From Olivibacter sitiensis DSM 17696 (GTDB lineage Bacteria > Bacteroidota > Bacteroidia > Sphingobacteriales > Sphingobacteriaceae): a DNA stretch of 64,000 nucleotides. Both the position numbers and the translations under genes were made by a program. Numbering within the stretch: the stretch's first letter is position 1; every line of letters begins with the position of its first letter. The notes below the pieces were generated by a model. It worked only from the letters and a program-made list of their open reading frames with translations, made no database searches and was not told the DNA's origin. Where the stretch lies: positions 72,920-136,919 of the forward strand of contig NZ_ATZA01000008.1 of the NCBI RefSeq assembly GCF_000427965.1, written 5' to 3'. Positions 9,289-18,385 of the stretch are shown here, piece after piece.

Positions 9289-9789
9289 TCAGCTGTTTGC
9301 GGCAGCCTTGTGGAACGCCAACCTAGGTGTGCCGTCAGCGACATAGATAATGCCACATTCTGTATAACCCAGTTTTCGCAATATATGCTGCATGGCCAGG
9401 TTGGTCTGGTACGTGTCCACACGTATGTTGGGATGCTGTTCAAAGCACCAGCGAAAGCAGGCTTCGGCAATGCCCTTGACTTTTCCGTTTGTCGCTATGC
9501 GGTGTATGACGCCATAGGGGCGGTCATTCAACCATTGGCCATGCTCGATGTAGGCATAGTTGGGATCGGGGTCCTCGCCTCGGATAAAGCAAAAGGTGCC
9601 CACCAGTTCGTCCTCCTCTACAAATACATATTGCTCGCCTTGGGCGATGCTTTGCAGGATCAGCTCCCGCTGTGGATAGCCATTGGTCCATTGCACCGTA
9701 TTGCCATTGCTTCGCATCAGCTGCCGCGAATGGTCAAAGATGTCCATCAATAAGTCTATTTCTTCTTCTTTTGCCGATCGAATTTCCAT
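9289..9789 (-). CDS. GNAT-family N-acetyltransferase
   Basis: A 166-residue acetyltransferase of the GNAT superfamily. From the N terminus it reads MEIRSAKEEEIDLLMDIFD (strand 1 and helix 1), the core strand QYVFVEEDELVGTFCFI, and the acetyl-CoA region IHRIATNGKVKGIAEACFRWC. It ends with IRVDTYQTNLAMQHILRKLGYTECG, the usual GNAT motif B. The ATG at 9789 gives a start normal for the family. A longer open frame to 10101 would run into repeat DNA and the acs remnant, so I reject it. The substrate is unknown. Confidence 0.85.
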   Translation of the reverse strand: MEIRSAKEEEIDLLMDIFDHSRQLMRSNGNTVQWTNGYPQRELILQSIAQGEQYVFVEEDELVGTFCFIRGEDPDPNYAYIEHGQWLNDRPYGVIHRIATNGKVKGIAEACFRWCFEQHPNIRVDTYQTNLAMQHILRKLGYTECGIIYVADGTPRLAFHKAAANS

Positions 9790-9882
9790 TTTTATAAAAA
9801 CAAGGCGTAAAGATAGTGGATTTTTCGTGGCAGATATTGAAATATACGCTGCTTTCCCCGACAGACTCGGATAGTTAAAAAT

Positions 9883-9972
9883 ATCCTGCGCAAGATAGCG
9901 GAGGGCGATACCTCTAATCTGGGTGAAAACACTACCTTGTTGAATCCAGAAGTGGTTGAAGAAAAAAGATAG
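9883..9972 (+). pseudogene. Duplicated 3'-end fragment of acs
   Basis: In frame 9883-9972 reads ILRKIAEGDTSNL, then GENTTLLNPEVVEEKR and a stop. The intact acs gene ends with nearly the same residues (ILRKIAEGDTSNLGDTTTLL then DPEVVEE). DNA similarity is high but not perfect. No other acs sequence surrounds it. It is the remnant of a second acs-like gene that was lost, or a partial duplication from the nearby gene. It is not translated as an independent gene. Confidence 0.85.
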
Positions 9973-10024
9973 CAAAGCAAACGTGTAGCAAGATAGGCCT
10001 ACCTTTAGGTCCAAAAAAGTAATC

Positions 10025-10146
10025 TTGACGAAATAACTTCCCCTGATATCGTTAGAAACAAACTTTACCAAAGTTTGCATGCGTTGTGGTCCTGCGCGCA
10101 ACTTTGGTAAAGTTTTCAGAAGAAAGTCGGGAAGTTATTTTGTCGG
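10025..10146. repeat. Nested palindromic element, copy 1
   Basis: The ends are inverted: TTGACGAAATAACTTCCC at the left and GGGAAGTTATTTTGTCGG at the right. An inner inverted pair is AACTTTACCAAAGTTTGC and GCAACTTTGGTAAAGTT. A second copy with the same arms and spacing is at 37131-37249. With no coding capacity, two-level palindromic structure and two copies, it resembles a MITE or a REP/BIME-type element. Confidence 0.85.
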
Positions 10147-10403
10147 CTTTACAAGGTAGCGTGTACACCGTAGACCTGTCGCAAGATGAGATCCGTATTG
10201 ACCTGTCTCCTCTTGACTTGGTGCTGAAAGGCGACTATGTAGTGGGCTTGCAATGGGCCGAAACCAAGGAAGGAATAAACAACAAGATAAGCTTCCCTAC
10301 TAGTACCTTCAAAAAGGGATTCTATTACCGGGACGAAGGACGATGGAAAAAGCTCCCTTTCTTCGGCATAGGCATGGTGGTGCATGGCACAACTGCCGAC
10401 TAA
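10147..10403 (+). pseudogene. C-terminal fragment of a carboxypeptidase-regulatory-like surface protein
   Basis: An open frame directly after the palindromic element reads GSVYTVDLSQDEIRIDLSPL and ends near FFGIGMVVHGTTAD. The pattern of a hydrophobic strand, then an LQWAE-like strand, a YYRDEGRWKKL strand and a final hydrophobic strand resembles the C-terminal beta-sandwich of Bacteroidota proteins with a carboxypeptidase regulatory-like N-terminal domain. The frame continues upstream only into the repeat. I read it as the 3' remnant of a gene cut by the element. A tiny fused product from a GTG at 10086 is possible but unlikely. Confidence 0.5.
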
Positions 10404-10486
10404 GATACTCTCCTAGGCAAGTTTGTATCAACTTTATACCAAATTGGCTATTAACAGAGCTTAAACAGTATACTGACAGAGGGTTG

Positions 10487-10527
10487 ACAGGGGGTTAACA
10501 TAGGTATTATCTATGTCAACCCCCTGT
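10487..10527. repeat. 17-bp stem-loop in the intergenic region
   Basis: Arms ACAGGGGGTTAACATAG at 10487-10503 and CTATGTCAACCCCCTGT at 10511-10527 pair over 17 positions with one G-T mismatch and a 7-nt loop. No T run follows on either strand, so it is a poor terminator. It lies 83 bp before the DUF6266 gene and could be a regulator site or an RNA structure. Confidence 0.6.
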
Positions 10528-10609
10528 AAAATATATGTAAACCCACTATATATCCTCTTTTAACAGTATATTTATCCCCAAGTTAGTATAACTTAATCCT
10601 TAAGTAGCT

Positions 10610-11245
10610 ATGGCGAGGGCAAAAAATGGCATAAACGGATCCTTTAGCGGTAAGGTGGGATCCATTATAGGTTATGAGCTCAACGGGCAGAACGTCATCC
10701 GCAGCGTGGGGCGGCGCACACGACCCTTTTCGGAGCTGGAATTGATGAATCAGGCCAAAATGAAGGCTATTTCGCAGTTTTTGGCAAGAATCAAACCGTA
10801 CGTACGGTTAGGCTTTAGCAAGGCAGCACCTGCCGGGAGTAGGGTGGGCGCTTTTCAGCTGGCCCAGTCCTATGCCTACAAACATGCCATAGCCTATGAT
10901 GCGGACAACAAGCCCTACCTCGATCCGCAAAAAGTATTGTTCGCAAAAGGCAATAGACCCATACCTCACAACTGCACGGCCCAACTTATCGGAAACCGTT
11001 TGGAGATTCGTTGGGAGAACGTAGACAGGAGCTGTGCGGAAGACCAGCTTATGGTGCTCTTGTATGATGGAGAACACTATCTGAATTTTCGCACATTCGG
11101 TGCCGCCCGTAGGGCGCAGCTGGATGTATGGGAACTGGACGAGAAAATACAAAAACTGAAAGCCCCTGTTTACGTGTATGCTGCTTTTAAGGATCCTTAT
11201 TATGGAGATGTGTCTGACAGTGTATGTTGTGCGGTTTTGATATGA
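10610..11245 (+). CDS. DUF6266 family protein
   Basis: A 211-residue protein with the characteristic beginning MARAKNGINGSFSGKVGSIIGYELNG, followed by VIRSVGRRTRPFSELELMNQ. This opening is the hallmark of DUF6266 proteins, which are frequent in Sphingobacteriaceae and Flavobacteriia and have no known function. There is no signal peptide. The C-terminal half has alternating strands (LMVLLYDG, VYVYAAFKDPYYGD). It ends just past the start of the next gene, with a 4-bp overlap, so the two may be transcribed together. Confidence 0.85.
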   Translation: MARAKNGINGSFSGKVGSIIGYELNGQNVIRSVGRRTRPFSELELMNQAKMKAISQFLARIKPYVRLGFSKAAPAGSRVGAFQLAQSYAYKHAIAYDADNKPYLDPQKVLFAKGNRPIPHNCTAQLIGNRLEIRWENVDRSCAEDQLMVLLYDGEHYLNFRTFGAARRAQLDVWELDEKIQKLKAPVYVYAAFKDPYYGDVSDSVCCAVLI

Positions 11246-11886
11246 AAAAACTTTTTTGCTCCGCTGCCCTGGCCGTGTTTGCCGCTATGGATATCTGCCA
11301 TGCCCAGTCGGTACGGATGCTCGAAAGTGAGGAACTGGAAGAAGTGCTTTATGGACAAGAAGTTGATATCCCCGCTTTCAAGGGCTATGAATTTACCGAT
11401 CGTGATGGTACATGGGATGTCGTGCTTTGCGAAAGGCCATATCGCGTAGTGGAAGGAGATACCTTGCGCAATGCTATTGCAGCTTTCTGCTTTGTGCAGG
11501 ATCATGGCGGATACCTTAAGAAATGGGAATTTTCCGATGTGTTGCTAGGAGCCGGAGAGGAAGATTCTAGGGAAAGGGACCTGCTATTCTGGACGCGCTA
11601 CGCCCGTTTTGAGGATCTGGACGGCGATGGGCTGGCAGATCCCCTATTGGTCTATGCCTCCTTATCTGGCGATGGTGAAGAGGGGAACATCGCTAGGATA
11701 AATATTCACCTGTATCATAAACAAGAGCGCATTACCGTGCAAGCAGTAGAAAGTGTGCTGGACGAGGGGCGCTCCCTGCGTTTTAGCAAAGGCTATACTG
11801 TCCTCCCTCCCTCGATAAAACAACAGCTCGATGAATTACTTGAAAAAATCAGGAAGGATCGGGGAGTGTTGTTAAAAGATGGATGA
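11242..11886 (+). CDS. Secreted protein with an aspartate-rich DxDGDG loop (M949_RS01915-like)
   Basis: A 214-residue protein. The ATG at 11242 opens a clear signal peptide, MKKLFCSAALAVFAAMDICHA, cut before QSV. The middle has RFEDLDGDGLADPLLVYASL, a calcium-loop-like DxDGDG motif seen in FG-GAP-like and M949_RS01915-type proteins of Bacteroidota. The C terminus is helical and charged. The upstream GTG/ATG choices would put residues before the signal peptide, so I prefer 11242. The family match is tentative. Export to the periplasm or surface is well supported. Confidence 0.65.
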   Translation: MKKLFCSAALAVFAAMDICHAQSVRMLESEELEEVLYGQEVDIPAFKGYEFTDRDGTWDVVLCERPYRVVEGDTLRNAIAAFCFVQDHGGYLKKWEFSDVLLGAGEEDSRERDLLFWTRYARFEDLDGDGLADPLLVYASLSGDGEEGNIARINIHLYHKQERITVQAVESVLDEGRSLRFSKGYTVLPPSIKQQLDELLEKIRKDRGVLLKDG

Positions 11887-11950
11887 CGGGCTGTCGGTTG
11901 CGTTCGTCAATAATTAACAATTAACCGCTAACAATTAACCATTAATTTCC

Positions 11951-11958
11951 TAACTTTG
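11951..11958 (+). promoter_or_regulatory. Bacteroidota -7 box upstream of secA
   Basis: TAACTTTG matches the TAnnTTTG consensus exactly. It lies 84 bp before the secA start, in a short AT-rich intergenic stretch. No clear -33 TTTG is visible at the usual 19-21 nt spacing. Confidence 0.5.
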
Positions 11959-12042
11959 TGTCCCTGTACGAGTGTCATTGTGTCTTGCTTGCCATTTTGG
12001 CCTGTTTGTTGACACGATGAGTAATTATTTATTGTTTTTAGC

Positions 12043-15000
12043 ATGTTAGGATTCTTAAGTAAAGTATTTGGCAGTAAGTCAGATCGCGATATAAAACGTA
12101 TCACCCCCATTGTAGAGCAAATCAAGGAGGAATTTGCAAAGTTGCAGTCTTTGACCAACGATGAGCTGAGGGCGAAAACGGCCGACTTCAAGCAGCGTAT
12201 AGCTGATTATTTGTCAGGCTTAGATGAGGAGATTGCTGCCCTAAAGGCAGAAGCCGAGGTGCCGGATGCAGACATGGAGGAGAAAAACAGCCTCTATGAG
12301 AAGGTCGATAAGCTCACGAAGGAGCGCGATAGCAAGCTGGAAGAGGTATTGATGCAGATCTTGCCAGAAGCATTTGCCGTGGTGAAAGAAACCGCTCGCC
12401 GCTTTTCCGAAAATCCATTGTTGGAGGTTACGGCATCCGAATTTGATAGGGACCTTTCTACTAGAAAACCCAATGTGGAGATTAAGGGAGATAAGGCCCT
12501 TTGGAGCAATACTTGGGTGGCCGCTGGCAACGAAGTAACATGGAACATGGTGCACTATGACGTGCAGCTGATAGGCGGTATCGTGCTGCATGAAGGTAAG
12601 ATCGCGGAAATGGCCACGGGCGAAGGTAAGACGCTCGTAGGAACATTGCCTGCCTATCTGAATGCACTTTCCGGCCAAGGGGTTCACATCGTGACGGTCA
12701 ATGATTACTTGGCACGTCGTGACTCCGAATGGAACGGGCCACTCTTTGAGTTTCACGGCCTACGCGTAGACTGCATAGATAAACATCAACCTAATTCTCC
12801 TGCTAGGCGCAACGCCTATAAGGCAGATATCGTTTTTGGTACCAACAACGAATTTGGCTTCGATTACTTGCGCGATAATATGGCGCAGAACCCCGAAGGG
12901 CTGGTACAGCGCAAGCTGCACTTCGCCATGGTGGATGAGGTCGACTCGGTATTGATAGATGATGCACGTACACCACTGATCATTTCCGGACCGATACCGC
13001 GTGGTGACCAACACGAGTTCTACGAGCTGAAGCCACGCATAGAACGCCTGGTGAATGCGCAGAAAGCCTATATAAACACCGTGCTTAATGAGGCCAAAAA
13101 GGGAATTGCCGCAGGCGACACGGATGTGGAAGGGGCTGCTATGTCCCTTTTGAGGGCTTATCGCGGATTGCCCAAAAATAAGGCCTTGATCAAGTTTCTT
13201 AGTGAAGGGAGCAACCGCCAGGTACTGACCAAAACAGAGAATTATTACATGCAGGAGCAGAACAAGAATATGCCCAAAGTGGATGCCGAGCTGTTCTTTG
13301 TAATAGATGAAAAAAACAACCAGGTAGAACTTACCGAAAAAGGGATAGACTTAATCACCGCCTCTGGCGAAGACCCCAATTTCTTCGTGATGCCAGACGT
13401 GGGTTCTGAGGTGGCAGAGATAGAAAAATTGCCTTTATCCAATGAGGAAAAAGCACAGAAGAAAGATGAGCTGATGCGCGATTTTTCCATCAAGTCAGAA
13501 CGTATCCACTCCATCAACCAGCTGCTTAAAGCGTATACCTTGTTTGAACGCGATGTGGAATATATCCTCGATGAAGGCAAGGTGAAGATCGTAGATGAGC
13601 AAACCGGCCGTATCATGGATGGTCGTCGCTATTCGGACGGACTGCATCAGGCCATTGAGGCCAAGGAAAACGTGAAGGTGGAAGATGCTACGCAGACCTA
13701 TGCCACCATTACACTGCAGAATTATTTTAGGATGTATCACAAGCTTGCCGGTATGACTGGTACCGCCACTACAGAGGCGGGCGAGCTGTGGCAGATATAC
13801 AAGTTGGACGTGGTGGAGATCCCAACCAACATCTCTACCAAGCGGGATGACCGTGAAGACATGGTATACCGCACGGCACGGGAGAAATACAACGCCGTGG
13901 CCGAGGAGATACAGAAGCTGACGGAAGCTGGCCGACCTGTGCTGGTGGGTACCACTTCCGTGGAAATATCCGAGTTGCTGAGCCGTATGCTCAAGCTACG
14001 TGGCATCAAGCACAATGTGCTGAACGCCAAATTGCACCAAAGGGAGGCCGATATCGTGGCCGAAGCCGGCAAGTCGGGTACCGTTACTATCGCCACGAAC
14101 ATGGCTGGTCGTGGTACCGACATTAAGCTGGGCGAAGGCGTAAAGGATGCCGGAGGTCTGGCTATCATTGGTACCGAACGGCACGAGTCGCGTCGGGTAG
14201 ATCGCCAGTTGCGCGGACGTGCGGGACGGCAAGGAGACCCAGGATCTTCGCAGTTCTTCGTTTCCTTGGAAGACAACCTGATGCGCCTGTTTGGCTCCGA
14301 GCGTATCGCCAATGTGATGGTACGCATGGGCATTGAAGAGGGAGAGGTAATCCAGCACTCGATGATCACCAAGTCCATAGAAAGGGCACAAAAGAAGGTA
14401 GAGGAAAACAATTTTGGTATCCGTAAGCGCTTGCTGGAGTATGATGATGTCATGAACTCGCAGCGTACCGTCATCTATGCAAGGAGAAAGAATGCCTTGT
14501 ATGGCGAACGCTTGGACGTAGACTTGAACAATGCCATTTTCGATGTAATAGAAGATATCGTGACGGCTTATAAAGAAAGCGGCACTTATGCGGATTTCGA
14601 ATTGGAATTTATCCGTTTGTTCTCCGTAGATCCGGAACTGGACGAGGCCAAATTTGCCAGCATGGGCGTACCCAAGCTTATCGACGAACTTTTTGCCAAG
14701 GTAATGGACTACTACCATCATAAGGGCGAGCGTATAGCGCAGCAAACGCTGCCTGTGCTCAGGGATGTGTACGAAACCCGCGGTGAACAGATAGAAAACA
14801 TCGTGGTTCCATTTACCGATGGTCTTAGAGGGCTGCAAGTGGCCACCAATCTGCGCAAGGCCGTGGAAAGCAATGGTAAGGAAATATTCAAATCCTTTGA
14901 AAAGGGAATCGTATTGGCCTTAATAGATGAGGCATGGAAAGAACACCTTAGGGAGATGGACGATCTGAAGCAGTCGGTACAAAATGCGGTGTACGAACAG

Positions 15001-15348
15001 AAAGATCCTATCATTATCTATAAAATGGAGGCCTTTAACTTGTTCAAGCAAATGCTCGCAAACATGAACAAGGACATTATATCTTTCTTGTTCAAGGGAG
15101 AAATCCCGCAGCAACAGCAGCCGCAGGATTTGAGGGCCGCTGCTGCCGCGCCTAGGCCAGAGCCCCGTGTGAAGGCGTCGAAAGCCGAGTATGCTACTTC
15201 TGGTGGCGGACAGGCCGTAGCAGAAGATACGCGCGAGGTGGAAAAGACGCAACCCATAAGAAATGACAACAAAATAGGAAGGAACGATCCTTGTCCTTGC
15301 GGTAGTGGTAAGAAGTACAAGAATTGCCATGGCATAGGACAGGCGTAA
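12043..15348 (+). CDS. secA: Preprotein translocase ATPase subunit SecA
   Basis: A 1101-residue ATPase that drives unfolded proteins through SecYEG. Walker A is MATGEGKT at residues 190-197. The DEAD motif is [20 protein letters not shown]. The second nucleotide-binding fold ends in the [16 protein letters not shown] and [18 protein letters not shown] region. The C terminus has a QQQQPQ-rich linker and the zinc-binding SecB/ribosome motif [17 protein letters not shown]. Length is as usual for Bacteroidota SecA, longer than in E. coli. The start [10 protein letters not shown] is the family norm. Confidence 0.98.
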   Translation: MLGFLSKVFGSKSDRDIKRITPIVEQIKEEFAKLQSLTNDELRAKTADFKQRIADYLSGLDEEIAALKAEAEVPDADMEEKNSLYEKVDKLTKERDSKLEEVLMQILPEAFAVVKETARRFSENPLLEVTASEFDRDLSTRKPNVEIKGDKALWSNTWVAAGNEVTWNMVHYDVQLIGGIVLHEGKIAEMATGEGKTLVGTLPAYLNALSGQGVHIVTVNDYLARRDSEWNGPLFEFHGLRVDCIDKHQPNSPARRNAYKADIVFGTNNEFGFDYLRDNMAQNPEGLVQRKLHFAMVDEVDSVLIDDARTPLIISGPIPRGDQHEFYELKPRIERLVNAQKAYINTVLNEAKKGIAAGDTDVEGAAMSLLRAYRGLPKNKALIKFLSEGSNRQVLTKTENYYMQEQNKNMPKVDAELFFVIDEKNNQVELTEKGIDLITASGEDPNFFVMPDVGSEVAEIEKLPLSNEEKAQKKDELMRDFSIKSERIHSINQLLKAYTLFERDVEYILDEGKVKIVDEQTGRIMDGRRYSDGLHQAIEAKENVKVEDATQTYATITLQNYFRMYHKLAGMTGTATTEAGELWQIYKLDVVEIPTNISTKRDDREDMVYRTAREKYNAVAEEIQKLTEAGRPVLVGTTSVEISELLSRMLKLRGIKHNVLNAKLHQREADIVAEAGKSGTVTIATNMAGRGTDIKLGEGVKDAGGLAIIGTERHESRRVDRQLRGRAGRQGDPGSSQFFVSLEDNLMRLFGSERIANVMVRMGIEEGEVIQHSMITKSIERAQKKVEENNFGIRKRLLEYDDVMNSQRTVIYARRKNALYGERLDVDLNNAIFDVIEDIVTAYKESGTYADFELEFIRLFSVDPELDEAKFASMGVPKLIDELFAKVMDYYHHKGERIAQQTLPVLRDVYETRGEQIENIVVPFTDGLRGLQVATNLRKAVESNGKEIFKSFEKGIVLALIDEAWKEHLREMDDLKQSVQNAVYEQKDPIIIYKMEAFNLFKQMLANMNKDIISFLFKGEIPQQQQPQDLRAAAAAPRPEPRVKASKAEYATSGGGQAVAEDTREVEKTQPIRNDNKIGRNDPCPCGSGKKYKNCHGIGQA

Positions 15349-15361
15349 ACCCGCTGTCGAT

Positions 15362-15802
15362 ATGGAAAAGCTATTAGTATTAGTCACAACGGCATTGTTT
15401 CTCGTGCTTTCAATGGGTTATTCCCTCTATGCACAGGAAAAGATGGAAGTCTTGGAAAGCAAGGACCCCATGATAGAAACCTTGCAGCGCCTGCGATCAG
15501 CTTCTAACGGCGCTATAAGACCCGATGGGGGAGCACCTACTTCTGGAACTAAAACAAAAGTATCTGGCTATAGGGTGCAAATCTATTCCGGCAATAGCCG
15601 TAACGATGCCTATGCAGCGCAGTCGAGATTTAAACGCATGTACCCCCATATCAATACCTACCTGGGCTATAGCCAACCAAATTACCGGCTGAAGGTGGGC
15701 GATTTTACCAATAAATCCCAAGCACAGAGTCTGATGGAAGAGCTGCGTAAAAATTTCAGCAGCGTATTCATCTTCAATGAAGAGGTAACTATTGAATATT
15801 AA
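15362..15802 (+). CDS. Secreted SPOR-domain protein
   Basis: A 146-residue protein with a signal peptide (residues 1-24, ending SLYAQ) and a C-terminal SPOR domain from about residue 68: SGYRVQIYSGNSRNDAYAAQ then NYRLKVGDFTNKSQAQSL. SPOR domains bind denuded peptidoglycan at division sites. The gene begins 13 bp after secA and ends 3 bp before the amidohydrolase, so it is likely in one transcript with them. The short linker (about 40 residues) is poorly conserved. Role: cell wall association, probably periplasmic. Confidence 0.9.
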   Translation: MEKLLVLVTTALFLVLSMGYSLYAQEKMEVLESKDPMIETLQRLRSASNGAIRPDGGAPTSGTKTKVSGYRVQIYSGNSRNDAYAAQSRFKRMYPHINTYLGYSQPNYRLKVGDFTNKSQAQSLMEELRKNFSSVFIFNEEVTIEY

Positions 15803-15805
15803 GTC

Positions 15806-16993
15806 ATGATACTGAAAGAAAGGATAATGAATCTGGCGACCTCTTTGTATGAGGAGGTGGTGGCTCATAGACAACATATCCACGCTCATCCTGAGCTTTC
15901 TTTTGAAGAGTACAATACCGCTGCCTATATCCGGCAGCAACTGCACGATATGGGTATAGAGCCTTTGACAATGGCCAATACGGGCGTTGTGGCTTTGATC
16001 AAAGGAGCAAAGCCTTCCGAAGAAGTGATAGCCCTTCGTGCCGATATAGATGCCCTGCCCATCCAAGAAGTGGCCGGCAGGGAGTACGGATCTAAAAACA
16101 CTGGAATCATGCATGCTTGTGGCCATGATGTCCATAGCTCCTCGCTACTGGGTACGGCCAAGATATTGCAAGCACTCAAAAATGAATTTGCCGGAACCGT
16201 AAAGCTTATTTTTCAGCCCGGCGAGGAAAAACTTCCCGGAGGGGCTAGCATCCTTATTAAGGAAGGCGTGCTGGAGAATCCCAAGCCGGCGTCCATTCTT
16301 GGTCAACATGTGCTGAATATCCTTCCCGTAGGAAAAGTGGGTTTTCGCAGTGGAAAGTACATGGCCTCTACAGACGAGCTCTATGTGACCGTTCGTGGCC
16401 GTGGTGGGCATGGCGCACAGCCCCAGCAGAATGTAGACCCCATCGTCATTACGGCAAATATCATCACCGCTTTGCAGCAAATCGTAAGCCGTATGGCCGA
16501 TCCAAAAATGCCTACGGTGCTGTCATTTGGTAGGATAGAAGGATTGGGGGCCACCAACGTCATCCCTGACGAGGTGAAGCTACAGGGAACCTTCAGGACC
16601 TTTGACGAAACCTGGCGTGCCGAGGCACATAGGCGCATGAAAAAGCTGGCCGAAGGGATGGCAGAAAGCATGGGTGCAACCTGTGAGTTTGAAGTTCGCA
16701 AGGGCTATCCTTTCCTCACCAATGAACCTGCTCTGACTGCCCAGTGCCGTTCTTTTGCGGAAGAGTATCTTGGAGAAGAAAATATCGTTGACCTGGACTT
16801 ATGGATGGCAGGAGAGGATTTTGCTTACTATTCACAGGTGGTAGACGCTTGCTTCTATCGCTTGGGTATCCGAAATGAAGAAAGAGGCATTACCTCCCCG
16901 GTACATACGCCCAATTTCGATATTGATGAATCTGCCCTCAAGCTAAGTACGGGATTGATGGCCTATATGGCACTCAAAAAATTGGGAAATTAA
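15806..16993 (+). CDS. M20-family metallo-amidohydrolase (N-acyl amino acid/hippurate hydrolase type)
   Basis: A 395-residue cytoplasmic enzyme of the M20D amidohydrolase group. Motifs in order: HAHPELSFEEY, ALRADIDALPIQE, MHACGHDVHSS with metal ligands Cys and His, PGEEKLPGGA, the dimerisation domain beginning VRGRGGHGAQPQQNVDP, and MAGEDFAYYSQ near the end. These enzymes remove acyl groups from amino acids or related amides; the substrate here is unknown. It shares a transcript direction and tight spacing with the SPOR gene. Confidence 0.92.
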   Translation: MILKERIMNLATSLYEEVVAHRQHIHAHPELSFEEYNTAAYIRQQLHDMGIEPLTMANTGVVALIKGAKPSEEVIALRADIDALPIQEVAGREYGSKNTGIMHACGHDVHSSSLLGTAKILQALKNEFAGTVKLIFQPGEEKLPGGASILIKEGVLENPKPASILGQHVLNILPVGKVGFRSGKYMASTDELYVTVRGRGGHGAQPQQNVDPIVITANIITALQQIVSRMADPKMPTVLSFGRIEGLGATNVIPDEVKLQGTFRTFDETWRAEAHRRMKKLAEGMAESMGATCEFEVRKGYPFLTNEPALTAQCRSFAEEYLGEENIVDLDLWMAGEDFAYYSQVVDACFYRLGIRNEERGITSPVHTPNFDIDESALKLSTGLMAYMALKKLGN

Positions 16994-17050
16994 GCTCCTG
17001 TTTCAATCCGATTTTTGTTAACTTCGTTTATATCCTATTACGATTTTATT

Positions 17051-18385
17051 ATGGACAATATAGAAGAGGGCCTGGAAACCTCATCCAACTTCATAAATAA
17101 GTATACATATGACTGGCTGATCCATATCGGCGTACCTAGGCAATCGGCAGCTTATGTCAATCTCTTTGTATTGCTGGTATTGCTCATCCTGCTGGTATAC
17201 CTAGTGCAATGGGTCGTTAGAAAGCTGTTGACCGTCGTCATCGACAAGGTGGCCGATAAAACCAACGTGCCGTTTTTTGATTATTTGAGGAAGAACAGGT
17301 TTCCTCACTATTTGGCGCTCATTGCCCCCATTAGCCTGATAAAGAGTTCCATCCATATCGTCTTTGACAATTTTCCGAAACTCATAGCACCATTGGATAC
17401 GCTGGTAGAGGTGTATATGGTGCTAATGACGATATGGATAATAATGTCTATTTTGAAATCAGGTGCCGACTCCTTGCGTCATCACCCTGTTTTTGAGGGC
17501 AAGCCCTTGGATAGCTACTTGCAGGTTATCCGTATGGTGTTATACCTTTTTGCGGCCGTGGCCATCTTTTCCATTGTCACCAAGAAAAACCCTACCGCTT
17601 TCTTTGCGGCCATGGGCGCTGCCTCCGCAGTGCTTTTGCTCATGTTCAAAGATACCATTATGGGCTTTGTGGCCAGCATACAGGTTACCACGAACGATAT
17701 GGTTCGAATAGGCGACTGGATTACCATGCCCAAGTACGGTGCTGATGGGTCAGTGACAGAAATCAATCTCACCACCGTAAAGGTGCAGAACTTTGACAAG
17801 ACCATCACTACCATTCCCACCTACTCGCTTATCTCAGATTCCTTCCAAAACTGGCGGGGCATGCAGCAATCGGGAGGAAGAAGGATAAAGAGAGCCATCA
17901 TCATCAAGCAAAACAGTATCCGTTTTGTGAAGGACGATGAGCTGGAGAAGTATAAAAAAATTGAGGGGCTGGCCAATTACATAGAAACCAAAGGGAAAGA
18001 AATAGAAAGGCATAACCAAGACAAAGGGCTAACGAACAGGGAATACCTGTTGAACGGGCGCAACTTCACCAACTTCGGTTTGTTTAGGAAGTATGCCGAA
18101 TGGTACTTGCAGAACCACCCCGGCTTGCACAAGGACATGACCACGATGGTTCGTCAGATGGCCCCAACGGAAACGGGCATCCCCTTAGAGTTGTACGCTT
18201 TTACCAATACGGTGGTATGGCTGCAATATGAATACATCATGGCTGATATATTCGATCATTTGATTGCGTCAGTGAAGTACTTTGATCTACTGATATTTGA
18301 ATCTGCGGCGGGTACGGATATTATTGACGTCCATTTTGACAATGCCATTCCCGCGGCTGATGCCAAGAAGGAAAACAGCTTATGA
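17051..18385 (+). CDS. Mechanosensitive ion channel of the MscS family
   Basis: A 444-residue inner-membrane protein. Hydrophobic segments lie at about residues 36-57, 85-100, 118-135 and 157-180. They are followed by the pore helix region FFAAMGAASAVLLLMFKDTIMGFVAS and the MscS beta domain VTTNDMVRIGDWITMP with TVKVQNFDKTITTIPTYSLISDSFQNW. The family releases solutes on osmotic downshock. It resembles YbdG-type channels with a longer cytoplasmic domain. I chose ATG 17051 over the upstream TTG at 17015 because a TAACTTCG -7-like box (17019-17026) lies just before it. Its end overlaps dnaG by 4 bp. Confidence 0.88.
   Translation: MDNIEEGLETSSNFINKYTYDWLIHIGVPRQSAAYVNLFVLLVLLILLVYLVQWVVRKLLTVVIDKVADKTNVPFFDYLRKNRFPHYLALIAPISLIKSSIHIVFDNFPKLIAPLDTLVEVYMVLMTIWIIMSILKSGADSLRHHPVFEGKPLDSYLQVIRMVLYLFAAVAIFSIVTKKNPTAFFAAMGAASAVLLLMFKDTIMGFVASIQVTTNDMVRIGDWITMPKYGADGSVTEINLTTVKVQNFDKTITTIPTYSLISDSFQNWRGMQQSGGRRIKRAIIIKQNSIRFVKDDELEKYKKIEGLANYIETKGKEIERHNQDKGLTNREYLLNGRNFTNFGLFRKYAEWYLQNHPGLHKDMTTMVRQMAPTETGIPLELYAFTNTVVWLQYEYIMADIFDHLIASVKYFDLLIFESAAGTDIIDVHFDNAIPAADAKKENSL

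Noticed and set aside
9790..10101. N-terminal extension of the GNAT protein
   Set aside because: It would translate the acs remnant backwards and part of the palindromic element; the GNAT fold begins at 9789.
10086..10403. Intact 105-residue gene starting at GTG
   Set aside because: The first 20 codons are the palindromic element; only the C-terminal part looks like protein.
13996..14838. Long open frames antisense to secA
   Set aside because: They lie opposite the conserved secA frame and carry no recognisable motif.
17015..17050. TTG start extending the MscS protein by 12 residues
   Set aside because: The extension overlaps a probable promoter box; ATG 17051 fits better.
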